NCBI RefSeq assembly: GCF_001528665.1
Contig: NZ_BBYJ01000008.1
Coordinates: 310,001-374,000 of the forward strand
Length of the DNA stretch: 64,000 bases
Origin: Microtetraspora malaysiensis
GTDB taxonomy: Bacteria; Actinomycetota; Actinomycetes; Streptosporangiales; Streptosporangiaceae
Direction of reading: 5' to 3'
Shown: positions 43,727-54,273 of the stretch, piece by piece
Position numbering within the stretch: position 1 is the first letter of the stretch
Layout of the letters: every line of letters starts with the position of its first letter
The notes under the pieces: model-generated
Seen by the model: only the letters and a program-made list of their open reading frames with translations
Databases searched by the model: none
Told to the model about the DNA's origin: nothing
Made by a program: the position numbers and the translations under genes

Positions 43727-44335
43727 GTGTTGAGCGTTCTGGCACGGTCCAAGGGTCGTCGGAGGAAGCGGCGGACCAAGGCGCGCGTGATCAAGGCGTC
43801 CGTCGGTCTGGCGGTCGTCGCCGCCGGCGTGGCCGTGTCGCGGCCGCTGCTCGCCGGGGCGGACGGGACGCCGGCGCCGGTCCGGGCGGCCGCCGTGGCC
43901 CCGGTGGCGAGCTCCGGCGCCGCCGCCTCCAGCGGTGATCTCACCGTGACCAGCGCGGGCGGCGCGGCGAGCTCCGGCCGGGTCGCGAGGTCCAAGGGCG
44001 AGGTGACCGCCTCCGGCCGCTCGAAGTACACGGACGACCAGGCGGTGGCCTATTTCACCAGCCGGTGGGACGACAAGACGACCAAGCGGGTGCGCGACAT
44101 CCGCACGACCGGCCGGTACCTGCGGATCTACACCAACCTGTCGGAGAACGCGAGCAACTCCAAGTCCGCGATCACTCTGTGCAAGAGGGGCCTGGAGTAC
44201 CTCAAGGAGATCGGCGAGTCCAACCCGGTCGTCTTCGTCCAGGCGAAGTACGGCCAGAACGGGAACCCCGTGCTGGCCAACATCCTCGGCCCGGACGACG
44301 ACACCTGCCGCGTCACCCACCCCAAGCCCAGGTGA
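43727..44335 (+). CDS. Exported or membrane-anchored protein of unknown function
   Basis: A 202-aa protein with a strongly basic N-terminus (GRRRKRRTKARVIKAS) followed by one hydrophobic segment (VGLAVVAAGVAVSRPLLAG), either a signal peptide or an anchor. A low-complexity Ala/Ser/Gly linker precedes a compact C-terminal domain of about 95 residues (YTDDQAVAYFTSRWDDKTTKRVRDIRTTGRYLRIYTNL, then AITLCKRGLEYLKEIG). Two cysteines could form a disulfide. I do not know a characterised member. Start GTG 43727. Confidence 0.7.
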   Translation: MLSVLARSKGRRRKRRTKARVIKASVGLAVVAAGVAVSRPLLAGADGTPAPVRAAAVAPVASSGAAASSGDLTVTSAGGAASSGRVARSKGEVTASGRSKYTDDQAVAYFTSRWDDKTTKRVRDIRTTGRYLRIYTNLSENASNSKSAITLCKRGLEYLKEIGESNPVVFVQAKYGQNGNPVLANILGPDDDTCRVTHPKPR

Positions 44336-44351
44336 CCGGCGCCGCCGGGGA

Positions 44352-44756
44352 TCACCCGGCGGCCGGCTCCAGGGTCAGGCAGACCGAGTTGATGCAATAG
44401 CGGTCGTCGGTGGGCGTCGAGTACCCCTCGCCGTGGAAGACGTGCCCGAGATGCGAGTCGCACCGGGCGCAGCGGACCTCCACCCGGGACATGCCCAGCG
44501 AGTCGTCCCGGATCAGGGTGACCGCGTCCGACTCCGACGGCTCGTAGAACGACGGCCAGCCGCAGTGCGACTCGAACTTGGCCCCGGAGCGGAACAGCTC
44601 GGCTCCGCAGGCGCGGCAGGAGTAGACGCCAACGGTCTTGGTGTCGACGTACTCCCCGGTGAAGGGCCGCTCGGTGCCGGCCTGGCGGAGCACGCGGTAC
44701 TCCTCGGGCGACAGCTCGGCGCGCCACTCGTCGTCGCTCTTGATGACCTTGTCCAT
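44352..44756 (-). CDS. msrB: Peptide-methionine (R)-S-oxide reductase
   Basis: A 134-aa enzyme reducing methionine-R-sulfoxide in proteins. Zinc cysteines are CRAC ([11 protein letters not shown]) and CARC ([14 protein letters not shown]), the substrate motif is [10 protein letters not shown], and the catalytic Cys is in [11 protein letters not shown]. The family sequence begins at [15 protein letters not shown], so I chose ATG 44756; an in-frame ATG at 44789 adds 11 residues and remains possible. Thioredoxin-recycled antioxidant repair. Confidence 0.94.
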   Translation of the reverse strand: MDKVIKSDDEWRAELSPEEYRVLRQAGTERPFTGEYVDTKTVGVYSCRACGAELFRSGAKFESHCGWPSFYEPSESDAVTLIRDDSLGMSRVEVRCARCDSHLGHVFHGEGYSTPTDDRYCINSVCLTLEPAAG

Positions 44757-45105
44757 GTTCGCCTGCCTGTGGATGATCGCGTCAGTCATGTGGTCATCGC
44801 GTAGAACCACGCGGAGCGCGGAGACCTTCCCGGCAGAGTTCTTTCCGGGCGAAGCATCCTTCGGAGGTCGTTTCGGCGTCTTCACTGGTGAGAGGGCCGA
44901 TCCTCCCGCCAGGGAGGCCCGGCCGTCCCGCCGTCGAGGCGGCGAAGCGCCCTACCCGTGCTGGACGCCGCCCGTGCGGCAGGAGAGGTGCCGCCCTGCG
45001 GGGCGGCACGCCGGGTCCGTCCCGTCCGACCTCCCGGACCGGCGCCAGGTGTCGCGCGCCGGTCGCCGAGAGTAGAGGTCCGGGACGGGCCCGTCTCCAC
45101 CCGGG

Positions 45106-45111
45106 TAAGGT
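45106..45111 (+). promoter_or_regulatory. -10 hexamer TAAGGT, leaderless promoter of the LigD-type polymerase gene
   Basis: Seven bases before the ATG at 45119; no Shine-Dalgarno. Confidence 0.45.
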
Positions 45112-45118
45112 CGCAGGC

Positions 45119-46117
45119 ATGGCTTCGCCGTACATCGAGATCGAGGCGGGCGGTCGGACCGTCAAAGTGACCAACCCCGACAAGATCTACTTTCCGGGCA
45201 TCGGGGCCACCAAGCGCGAGCTGGTGGAGTACTACGTCAGCGTGGGCGACGGCGTCATGCGCGCCCTGCGCGACCGCCCGACGCACCTCAAGCGGCACCC
45301 CGACGGCGTCGAGACCGAGGCGATCTACCAGAAGCGGATGCCGCGGCATCCCGACTGGATCGAGACCGTGCAGGTGCGCTTCCCCAGTGGGCGCACGGCG
45401 GACGTGTTCCGCCCGACCGAGATCGCCGCCGTCGCCTGGTGCGCCAACCTCGGGACGATCGACTTCCACCCCTGGGCGGTCCGGGCGGCGGACGTGGAGC
45501 ACCCCGACGAGCTGCGCGTCGACGTCGACCCGCAGCCGGGCACCGGCTTCGACGAGGCGCGCAAGGTCGCCTTCGTCGTCCGCGAGATCCTCGCCGAACT
45601 CGGCGTGCGCGCCTTCCCCAAGACCTCGGGCAGCCGCGGCATCCACATCGCCGTGCGCATCCGTCCCGAGTGGACCTTCACCGAGGTACGGCACGCGGGC
45701 ATCGCGCTGGCGCGGGAGGTGGAGCGGCGCGCTCCGGGCCTCGCCACCACCGCCTGGTGGAAGGAGGAGCGCGGCGAGCGGATCTTCATCGACTACAACC
45801 AGAACGCCAGGGACCGCACCGTGGTCGCCGCCTACTCGGTGCGCGCCCGTCCGGAGGCGCAGGTCTCCGCGCCGGTCACCTGGGACGAGCTGGCCGACTG
45901 CGATCCGCGCGACTTCGACGTCAAGACGATGCCTGAGCGCTTCGCCCGGCTTGGCGACGTCCACCGCGCCATCGACGACGAGGCGTTCGGCATCGGCGCG
46001 TTGCTGGAGTGGTACGCCGCCGACGAGCGCGGTGACCTGCCCTACCCGCCGAACTATCCGAAGATGCCCGGCGAGCCCAAGCGCGTCCAGCCGTCCAAGG
46101 CCCGAAGCGACGACTGA
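45119..46117 (+). CDS. LigD-type polymerase/primase domain protein (NHEJ polymerase)
   Basis: A 332-aa stand-alone archaeo-eukaryotic primase domain as in LigD PolDom. VKVTNPDKIYFPG starts the domain, the metal-binding DxD is in LRVDVDPQPG, the conserved His/Ser site is TSGSRGIHIAVRI, and IFIDYNQNARDRT contains the third acidic residue. It adds ribo- or deoxynucleotides at double-strand-break ends during non-homologous end joining. It has no ligase or nuclease domain; a separate LigC ligase is encoded 1.3 kb downstream. Confidence 0.92.
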   Translation: MASPYIEIEAGGRTVKVTNPDKIYFPGIGATKRELVEYYVSVGDGVMRALRDRPTHLKRHPDGVETEAIYQKRMPRHPDWIETVQVRFPSGRTADVFRPTEIAAVAWCANLGTIDFHPWAVRAADVEHPDELRVDVDPQPGTGFDEARKVAFVVREILAELGVRAFPKTSGSRGIHIAVRIRPEWTFTEVRHAGIALAREVERRAPGLATTAWWKEERGERIFIDYNQNARDRTVVAAYSVRARPEAQVSAPVTWDELADCDPRDFDVKTMPERFARLGDVHRAIDDEAFGIGALLEWYAADERGDLPYPPNYPKMPGEPKRVQPSKARSDD

Positions 46118-46128
46118 CCCCGGGAGGG

Positions 46129-46533
46129 TCACAGGCGATCCGCGGTCGAGGCGGCCAGCAGCACCAGGACGAACGTGGCGACCCCGACGATGCCGTGCAG
46201 GGCGACCGCGACCACCGGGAAGCGGCGCTCGGAGCCCCGGGCGTGACGACCGCCGCCGATCCAGCGGGTGAACAGCGTGAACCCGAGCAGCGCGACGGCG
46301 GTCAGCACGGCGAAGGCCGCCCAGGCGTACGAGCTGTCGCGGGTGCGCAGGAAGGCGACCCACAGGCCGAGGCCCGCGACCGCGAGCGCCGGGTGAGCGA
46401 TGATCAGCACGGCGGGGAACGCGGTGACCTTCGTCTCCTGCCGCCGCGGGCCGCCGCCCGCCAGCCACAGCACCAGCAGGCGGAGCCCTGCCAGCGAGGT
46501 GACGATCCAGACCGCGAGAGCGGCGTGTTCCAC
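46129..46533 (-). CDS. Small integral membrane protein of unknown function
   Basis: A 134-aa protein with four helices (ALAVWIVTSLAGLRLLVLWLA, AVLIIAHPALAVAGLGLWVAFL, AWAAFAVLTAVALLGFTLF, VVAVALHGIVGVATFVLVLLAA) joined by short charged loops. His in AHPALA and ALHGIVG recalls heme-binding four-helix membrane proteins, but this is only suggestive. GTG 46533 has GGAGGA upstream, supporting this start over longer readings. Confidence 0.65.
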   Translation of the reverse strand: MEHAALAVWIVTSLAGLRLLVLWLAGGGPRRQETKVTAFPAVLIIAHPALAVAGLGLWVAFLRTRDSSYAWAAFAVLTAVALLGFTLFTRWIGGGRHARGSERRFPVVAVALHGIVGVATFVLVLLAASTADRL

Positions 46534-46671
46534 GCGTCTCCTCCGGAGCGGACGGGAGACAGGTGTCCCGGCCTGTCGCGCCGCTGTGGCTCGATCCAAC
46601 ACCGTCCGTTCAGAGGTGGGAACAGGGGACATCGAAACGTTATGTCGGGGAGATGTGCCACTGTAGAGAGC

Positions 46672-47409
46672 GTGCGCCGCATACATCCCGACATTGAAGA
46701 CGACCCGGATCTTGTCGCCGCCTACGCCCAGCCCCCGGGCGAGTGGCTGCGGATCAACATGGTGGCCAGCGCGGACGGCGGCGCCTGGCTCAAGGGCCTG
46801 TCCGGTGGCCTGTCCAGCGAGGGCGACCGCCGGATCTTCGGCATTCTGCGCGGCCTCTCCGACGTGATCCTCGCCGGTGCCGCCACCGTGCGCACCGAGG
46901 GGTACGGCCCGGCCCGGCCGCGCGAGTCGTGGCGGGCACTGAGGGCGGGCCGCCCGCCCGCCCCTCCGGTCGCGGTGGTCACCCGGCGGCTCGACCTGGA
47001 CCTCGGCAGCCCGCTGTTCACCGAGACCGAGCCGTACGCGCGGACGATTGTGATCACGACCGAGTCGGCGCCCGCCGACCGGCGCGCGGAGGCGGCCAAG
47101 AACGCCGACGTCATCGTCGCGGGGGAGTACCGCGTCGATCTGACGCTGGCGGTGCGCGAGCTGCGTGACCGCGGCCTGGCCACGATCCTGTGCGAGGGCG
47201 GGCCGCGGCTGAACGCCCAGCTCGCCGCCGCGGGCCTGGTGGACGAGCTGTGCCTCACCCTCAGTCCGCTGCTGATCGGCGGCGACGCGGCCCGCATCCT
47301 GAACGGCAGCGCCTCGCAGACCCGGCTGGGGCTCGCCCAGGTCCTCCAGGAGGAGGGGTTCCTCTTCTGCCGATACGTGAGAGAGGTGTCGGATGAACTT
47401 GCCGGTTGA
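46672..47409 (+). CDS. RibD C-terminal-domain (pyrimidine reductase/DHFR-like) protein
   Basis: A 245-aa protein with the RibD_C/dihydrofolate-reductase fold: WLRINMVASADGGAWLKGLSGGLSSEGDRRIFGILRGLSDVILAGAATVRTEGYG and the NADPH motif ATILCEGGPRLNAQLAAAGLVDELCLTLSPLLIGG (CEGGPRLN shown). Stand-alone forms are common in actinobacteria and may reduce a pyrimidine or related substrate; the true reaction is unproven. The start is uncertain: GTG 46672 matches the family, ATG 46642 is in frame. The ligC start overlaps it by 17 bases. Confidence 0.82.
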   Translation: MRRIHPDIEDDPDLVAAYAQPPGEWLRINMVASADGGAWLKGLSGGLSSEGDRRIFGILRGLSDVILAGAATVRTEGYGPARPRESWRALRAGRPPAPPVAVVTRRLDLDLGSPLFTETEPYARTIVITTESAPADRRAEAAKNADVIVAGEYRVDLTLAVRELRDRGLATILCEGGPRLNAQLAAAGLVDELCLTLSPLLIGGDAARILNGSASQTRLGLAQVLQEEGFLFCRYVREVSDELAG

Positions 47410-48472
47410 GCCGCCCGTGGCCCCCATGCTGGCCAAGGCGGTGAAGCGGCTGCCGCCGCAGGACGGCTCGCTCTTCTACGAGCCGAAGTGGGACGGCTTC
47501 CGCTGCATCGTTTTCCGGGACGGCGACGAGGTCCATCTCGGCAGCAGGAACGAGCGCCCGTTCACCAGGTACTTCCCCGAGCTGGTCCAGGCGGTCCGCG
47601 AAGAGCTGCCCGAGCGGTGCGTCGTCGACGGGGAGATCGTGGTCATGAGCGGTCAGACGCTCGACTTCGACGCGCTCCAGCAGCGCATCCACCCGGCGGA
47701 GTCCCGGGTGCGGCTGCTCGCCGAGCGGACGCCCGCGTCGTTCGTCGCGTTCGACCTGCTCGCGCTCGGCGACGAGAACCTGATGGCCACGCCGTTCGCC
47801 GAGCGGCGGGCCCGGCTGGAGAAGGCGCTGGCCGACGCCGGCCGGTCGGTCCGGCTCACCCCGGTCACCCGGGACGAGGGCCGGGCCGCCGAGTGGTTCG
47901 ACGCGTTCGAGGGCGCCGGGCTCGACGGCATCGTCGTCAAGCCCGGCACGCTGCCGTACGAGCCGGACCGGCGGGTGATGTTCAAGGTCAAGCACGAGCG
48001 GACCGCCGACTGCGTCGTGGCCGGATACCGCGAGCACAAGACCGGCGACGTGGTCGGCTCGCTCCTGCTGGGCCTGTACGACGCCGAGGGGCGGCTGCAC
48101 CACGTGGGCGTGGTGGCGGCGTTCCCGATGAAGCGCCGCGCCGAGCTGGTGGGGGAGCTCGCGCCGTACCGGCTGGAGGAGCTGAGCGCGCACCCGTGGG
48201 GGGCGTGGGCGGCGCAGTCCGGCGAGACGGGCCCCGACGGCCAGCGGATGCCCGGCGCGGTCTCCCGGTGGAACGCCAAGAAGGACCTGTCGTTCATCCC
48301 GCTGCGGCCCGAGTTGGTGATCGAGGTCGCCTACGACCACATGGAGGGCGACCGGTTCCGGCACACCGCCCAGTTCCGCCGCTGGCGCCCCGACCGCGAG
48401 CCGTCCTCGTGCACGTACGAGCAGCTCGAACGGCCCGTCGCCTACGACCTGGGCGACATCCTGCCGCGCTGA
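47393..48472 (+). CDS. ligC: ATP-dependent DNA ligase LigC
   Basis: A 359-aa minimal ligase with nucleotidyltransferase and OB domains. The adenylated Lys is in EPKWDGFRCIV (motif I), motif III is FVAFDLLALGD, motif IV GLDGIVVKPG, motif V VMFKVKHERTADCVV. It seals nicks in repair, acting with the LigD-type polymerase in a split end-joining or base-excision system, as in mycobacterial LigC. It overlaps the preceding reductase gene by 17 bases, so the two are coupled. Confidence 0.94.
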   Translation: MNLPVEPPVAPMLAKAVKRLPPQDGSLFYEPKWDGFRCIVFRDGDEVHLGSRNERPFTRYFPELVQAVREELPERCVVDGEIVVMSGQTLDFDALQQRIHPAESRVRLLAERTPASFVAFDLLALGDENLMATPFAERRARLEKALADAGRSVRLTPVTRDEGRAAEWFDAFEGAGLDGIVVKPGTLPYEPDRRVMFKVKHERTADCVVAGYREHKTGDVVGSLLLGLYDAEGRLHHVGVVAAFPMKRRAELVGELAPYRLEELSAHPWGAWAAQSGETGPDGQRMPGAVSRWNAKKDLSFIPLRPELVIEVAYDHMEGDRFRHTAQFRRWRPDREPSSCTYEQLERPVAYDLGDILPR

Positions 48473-48493
48473 TCGGGCCGCTTCACCGGTGCC

Positions 48494-48802
48494 TCAGCCG
48501 GTGAGCGCGCGTACGGCGGCGGTCACGACGATGGCGGCGCCGACGACCACGAGGAACGGCGCCCGCAGCAGCAGCGCGACGGCCGCCGCGGCGAGCCCCG
48601 CGGCGCGCGCGTCCACGACCAGGTCCCGGCCGCTGCCGAAGGTCTGGATGGCGGTGAGCGCGGCCAGCATCGCGACCGGCACGAGGGCCGCGAGCCGGCG
48701 CACCAGGGGCCGCTCCAGCAGCCCGGCGGGCACCGACAGGCCGAGCAGCTTGACGGCGTAGCAGCCGAGCGCCGTGACGGCGACGGCGATCCAGACGGTC
48801 AT
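48494..48802 (-). CDS. azlD: Branched-chain amino acid exporter small subunit AzlD
   Basis: A 102-aa membrane protein with three to four helices (VWIAVAVTALGCYAVKLLGLSVPAGLLERPLVRRLAALVPVAMLAAL in part). The VPAGLLERP...LVPVAMLAALTA pattern is typical of AzlD. Overlaps azlC by four bases (ATGA). Together they form a two-subunit exporter of branched-chain amino acids or related compounds. Confidence 0.88.
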   Translation of the reverse strand: MTVWIAVAVTALGCYAVKLLGLSVPAGLLERPLVRRLAALVPVAMLAALTAIQTFGSGRDLVVDARAAGLAAAAVALLLRAPFLVVVGAAIVVTAAVRALTG

Positions 48803-49515
48803 GGGCGCGCCTCCTTGCGGCGGGTGACGATCAGAACGATCGGCGCGGCCAGCGCGGCGACCAGGACGGGGACACCGGCCGGCAGCAGCGGCAGGCAGGC
48901 CAGTGCCAGCACGACCGCGAGGACCGCGACCAGCGTCTCCTGCCGCCCCTTGAGCATGGACCCGAGCAGCGCCAGGAAGACGGCCGGGCCGGCGGCGTCC
49001 AGCCCCCAGGCCGACGGATCGCCGAGCGCCTCCGCTCCGAGCGCGCCGAGGAGCGTGGTCAGGTTCCACAGCGTGTACAGGGTGACCCCGGTGACGGTGA
49101 AGCCGAGCCGCGCGGAAGCCCGGTCCGGCTGCGCCATGGCGACGGCCGACGTCTCGTCGATGATCCAGTGCGCGGCGAGCGGGCGCACCGGGCCGGGCAG
49201 GCGCAGCAGGTGCGACAGCCGCAGGCCGTAGAAGGCGTTGCGCACCCCGAGGAACAGCGCTCCGGCCACCGCGGCGGCGGGGTTGCCGCCCGCCCCGAGC
49301 GCGCCCACGAGCGCGAACTGCGACGCGCCGGTGAACACGAAGAGGGAGAGGACACACGTCTGGGCCAGGCTCAGCCCGGCCCCGGCGGACGTCACGCCGA
49401 AGGCGAACCCGGACAGGCCGACGGCGACGCCCACACCCAGGGCGTCGCGCACGACCGCCGCCCGAGGGCGGCTACCTGTCTGTTCTCGCGGGATCTGTAT
49501 GGATTCCGTGGTCAC
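48799..49515 (-). CDS. azlC: Branched-chain amino acid exporter large subunit AzlC
   Basis: A 238-aa membrane protein with about seven helices. LSGFAFGVTSAGAGLSLAQT, VFTGASQFALVGALGAGGNP and LFLGVRNAFYGLRLSHLL are the conserved AzlC motifs, and WIIDETSAVAM follows. GTG start at 49515. The AraC-type regulator gene ends nine bases upstream on the same strand, so the three genes probably form an operon. Confidence 0.9.
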   Translation of the reverse strand: MTTESIQIPREQTGSRPRAAVVRDALGVGVAVGLSGFAFGVTSAGAGLSLAQTCVLSLFVFTGASQFALVGALGAGGNPAAAVAGALFLGVRNAFYGLRLSHLLRLPGPVRPLAAHWIIDETSAVAMAQPDRASARLGFTVTGVTLYTLWNLTTLLGALGAEALGDPSAWGLDAAGPAVFLALLGSMLKGRQETLVAVLAVVLALACLPLLPAGVPVLVAALAAPIVLIVTRRKEARP

Positions 49516-49524
49516 GGCCCGAGG

Positions 49525-50379
49525 TTACGCAGCCCCGCCAAAACGGTCTTGTACGTTCTTGCGCTCCCGCTGGTACGCCCCGGGTGGTACTCCGAGGACC
49601 CGACTGAAGTGCCGGTTCAGGTGAGGCTGGTCGGTGAAACCCACGGCGACGGCCGCGTCGGCGGGGCTGACCCCGGCGTCCAGCAGGTGGCGGGCCCGGC
49701 GGACCCGCGCGTCGGTGAGCCAGCTGTGCGGCGGCATGCCGTACGCGGCGCGGAACGCCCGCAGCAGTGCGAACGGGCCGGTGCCCACCTCGGCCGCGAG
49801 CCGCTCAAGGGAGGGAGGGTCGGACATCCGGGCCTCCAGGATGGCCCGGGCCGTCGCGGCCTTCCGTGCGCCGGCCCCGCGTGGCCGTGACGCGGGGAGC
49901 GCGGAACCGTGAAGGCGGAGCAGGCGGGCCACGGTGAGCCGCAGGAGCGTGTCGGCGGCGAGGTTGTTGCGCTCGTCCACGGCCCGCAGGACCTCGGTGA
50001 CGAGGCGCACGGCGGGCGGGTCGTGGGCCACGGGGACGGCGAACCCGGCGGTCCCCTTGATCGAGGTCGTCTCGGCGGCGATCGCCGCGACCAGCGCGGC
50101 CTCGGGATAGACGGCGCTGTAGGTCCACCCCTCCGGCACGCCCGGGCGGCCGGTGTGCGGCGTGTCAGGGTTGATCAGCGCGAGGCCGCCGGGCCCGGCG
50201 CGTTCGATGCTGTCGCGCACGTGGAACTCCTCGACGCCCCTCGTGATCGCGGCGATGACGAAGTTCTCGTGGGTGTGCCGGATGAAGGTCTTGCTGATGT
50301 AGCGGGCCCGGAGCAGGTCCACCCCCGGGAGTCCGGGGTGCCGCCAGTGCCGCGCCTCCTCTTCCTCGTCCGGGTTCAT
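49525..50379 (-). CDS. AraC-family transcriptional regulator
   Basis: A 284-aa regulator with an N-terminal cupin-like arabinose-binding domain (LLRARYISKTFIRHTHENFVIAAITRGVEEFHV and the HTGRPGVPEGWTYSAVYP strand) and a C-terminal double helix-turn-helix (SLERLAAEVGTGPFALLRAFRAAYGMPPHSWL then HLLDAGVSPADAAVAVGFTDQPHLNRHFSRVLGVPPGAYQ). It likely controls the downstream azlCD genes in response to an amino acid. ATG 50379 chosen at the start of the acidic MNPDEEEE stretch; an in-frame ATG at 50496 would run into the neighbouring promoter. Confidence 0.88.
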   Translation of the reverse strand: MNPDEEEEARHWRHPGLPGVDLLRARYISKTFIRHTHENFVIAAITRGVEEFHVRDSIERAGPGGLALINPDTPHTGRPGVPEGWTYSAVYPEAALVAAIAAETTSIKGTAGFAVPVAHDPPAVRLVTEVLRAVDERNNLAADTLLRLTVARLLRLHGSALPASRPRGAGARKAATARAILEARMSDPPSLERLAAEVGTGPFALLRAFRAAYGMPPHSWLTDARVRRARHLLDAGVSPADAAVAVGFTDQPHLNRHFSRVLGVPPGAYQRERKNVQDRFGGAA

Positions 50380-50490
50380 GTACCGATTGTCCGGGAAGCG
50401 CCCGGGGAATCCGGCAGCAGGTCCGGAACCCGGCGGGAACGGGGAGACGATCGCCGCCCTGTTCCCGGCGGAGGGCGGCCCGATTTTCGT

Positions 50491-50537
50491 CGTCAACTGA
50501 GGGTTGACGATTAGGTATCGTCAACCTACCGTTGACG
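50491..50537. promoter_or_regulatory. Twin 19-bp palindromes CGTCAAC-N5-GTTGACG over a leaderless promoter
   Basis: Perfect inverted repeats at 50491-50509 and 50519-50537, 28 bases apart. TTGACG (50504-50509) is the -35, a 17-base spacer follows, then TACCGT (50527-50532) as -10 and seven bases to the ATG. One repeat covers the -35 and the other the -10, an arrangement for tight repression. Confidence 0.8.
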
Positions 50538-50539
50538 AT

Positions 50540-51310
50540 ATGGAGAATCCCGTTTCCGTGACGAAGTCCGTCCGCCTCGACGACCTGATCGAGGCGATCA
50601 AGAGGGCGCACTCGGACGCCCTCGACCAGCTCTCCGACGCGGTCATCGCCGCCGACCACCTCGGCGAGGTCGCCGACCACCTGATCGGCCACTTCGTGGA
50701 CCAGGCGCGGCGTTCCGGCGCCTCGTGGACCGAGATCGGCCGGAGCATGGGGGTCACCAAGCAGGCCGCCCAGAAGCGGTTCGTGCCGAAGGCCTCCGCC
50801 GAACCCGCCGACCTCGACCCGAACCAGGGGTTCCAGCGGTTCACCCCGCGGGCGAGGAACGTCGTGGTGGCGGCGCACAACGAGGCCGGCGCGGCCGGCA
50901 GCGAGGAGGTCCGTCCCGCGCACCTGGCGCTGGGCCTGCTGAGCGAGCCGGAGGCCCTCGCCGCCAAGGCGATCGTCGCTCAGGGCGTGACGCTGGACGC
51001 CGTCCGGCAGGCCGTGACCGAGACGCTCCCGCCGCCCGCCGAGCGGGCGCCCGAGGTGATCCCGTACGACGCGCAGGCGCGCAAGGCGCTGGAGCTGACG
51101 TTCCGGGAGGCCCTGCTGATGGGCCACAACTACATCGGGACCGAGCACATCCTGCTGGCGCTGCTGGAGCTGGAGGACGGGACGGGCCCGCTCTCCGGGC
51201 TCGGCCTCGCCAAGCCGGCCGTCGAGGCGAACATCAAGGCCGCCCTCGCCGCCGTCGTGGCATCCCGGCAGGCGGTGGACCGAGCGGGCGAGGAGAGCCA
51301 GGAGGGCTGA
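50540..51310 (+). CDS. HTH plus Clp-N-domain protein, probable autoregulator
   Basis: A 256-aa protein. Residues about 10-82 are helical and end in a helix-turn-helix (ASWTEIGRSMGVTKQAAQKRF). Two Clp-N repeats follow (FTPRARNVVVAAHNEAGAAGSEEVRPAHLALGLLSEPEALAAKAI and YDAQARKALELTFREALLMGHNYIGTEHILLALLEL; cores HLALGLL and HILLALL). Clp-N modules in ClpA/ClpC bind degradation substrates or phospho-Arg; no AAA+ ATPase is attached here. A DNA-binding adapter that senses misfolded or tagged proteins is a reasonable hypothesis. The ATG is leaderless, at the end of its own candidate operator. Confidence 0.82.
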   Translation: MENPVSVTKSVRLDDLIEAIKRAHSDALDQLSDAVIAADHLGEVADHLIGHFVDQARRSGASWTEIGRSMGVTKQAAQKRFVPKASAEPADLDPNQGFQRFTPRARNVVVAAHNEAGAAGSEEVRPAHLALGLLSEPEALAAKAIVAQGVTLDAVRQAVTETLPPPAERAPEVIPYDAQARKALELTFREALLMGHNYIGTEHILLALLELEDGTGPLSGLGLAKPAVEANIKAALAAVVASRQAVDRAGEESQEG

Positions 51311-51381
51311 CCTCCGCGGATCGTCCCTTGGGACGCGCGGGCCGGGGCCGCCGAGCACGCGCCCGCCGCCGGACGCCTCTG

Positions 51382-53511
<2,130 letters not shown>

Positions 53512-53677
53512 GTGCCCCCATTCTCCTCTCGGCAGGGGGCTTCGTGTACCCCAAAAGATCTGCGAGATCCAGCCCAGTTTTGTCCGCCTTTATGCGGATT
53601 CATCACCTTATGTGAGGTTCGCTGTGCCGGATTCCTCCCGAGCCGGAGGCGGCAGGGAAGGCGGGGGGAACACACGC

Positions 53678-53719
53678 GCGGACCCCCGCCGGGCCGGGAC
53701 GGCCGCGACGGGGGTCCGC
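53678..53719 (-). terminator. Hairpin downstream of osmC
   Basis: Perfect 11-bp arms (53678-53688 and 53709-53719) around a 20-base GC loop, seven bases after the osmC stop on the minus strand; no T-run. Confidence 0.45.
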
Positions 53720-53725
53720 AGCGGT

Positions 53726-54154
53726 TCAGCCGACGAGCTCGGCGTTCAGCGTGATGGTGGTGCCCGCGAGCGCCTTGCTCACCGGGCAGTTGGCCTTGGC
53801 GCCCTCGGCCGCCTGCTGGAAGTCCTCGGCCGAGATGCCGGGGACCTGGCCGCGGACCGAGATCACGATGCCGGTGATGCCCTCACCCGGCTGGAAGGTG
53901 ACGTCCGCCCGGGTCTCCAGCGACTGCGGCGGCGTCCCGGCCTTGGCCAGGCCGTTCGACAGCGCCATCGAGAAGCAGGAGGAGTGGGCGGCCGCGATCA
54001 GCTCCTCGGGGCTCGTCTTGCCGTTCGCCTGCTCCGCCCTGGACGGCCAGGAGACGTCGAACGTGCCGACCCCGGAGGAGTCGAGCGAGACAGTGCCGGA
54101 GCCGTCAAGGAGCGCGCCCTTCCACTGGGTGGTCGCGGTACGGGTGGTCGCCAT
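53726..54154 (-). CDS. osmC: OsmC/Ohr-family peroxiredoxin
   Basis: A 142-aa protein of the OsmC family, which reduces organic hydroperoxides using two cysteines. The first Cys is in IAAAHSSCFSMALSNGL and the second in GAKANCPVSKALAG; the Glu/Arg partners are in RAEQANGKTSPEELI. SVRGQVPGISAEDFQ is typical of OsmC rather than Ohr. ATG 54154 with AAGGGATATC upstream. Monocistronic, between two hairpin-bounded genes. Confidence 0.93.
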   Translation of the reverse strand: MATTRTATTQWKGALLDGSGTVSLDSSGVGTFDVSWPSRAEQANGKTSPEELIAAAHSSCFSMALSNGLAKAGTPPQSLETRADVTFQPGEGITGIVISVRGQVPGISAEDFQQAAEGAKANCPVSKALAGTTITLNAELVG

Positions 54155-54273
54155 GGCGATATCCCTTCAGTCGTTCAGGTGCCCATCTTCAATGCCATCA
54201 GCGACCCTAACGCCGCCGGGTCCGCCGACGGAGGACCGGCCCGCGATCAGCGCTGCCCCGGGCCGGGCCCGCG

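Noticed and set aside
44756-44885. Extended msrB start at 44885
   Set aside because: The extra residues are Lys/Pro-rich and unlike the family; MsrB sequence begins at about 44756.
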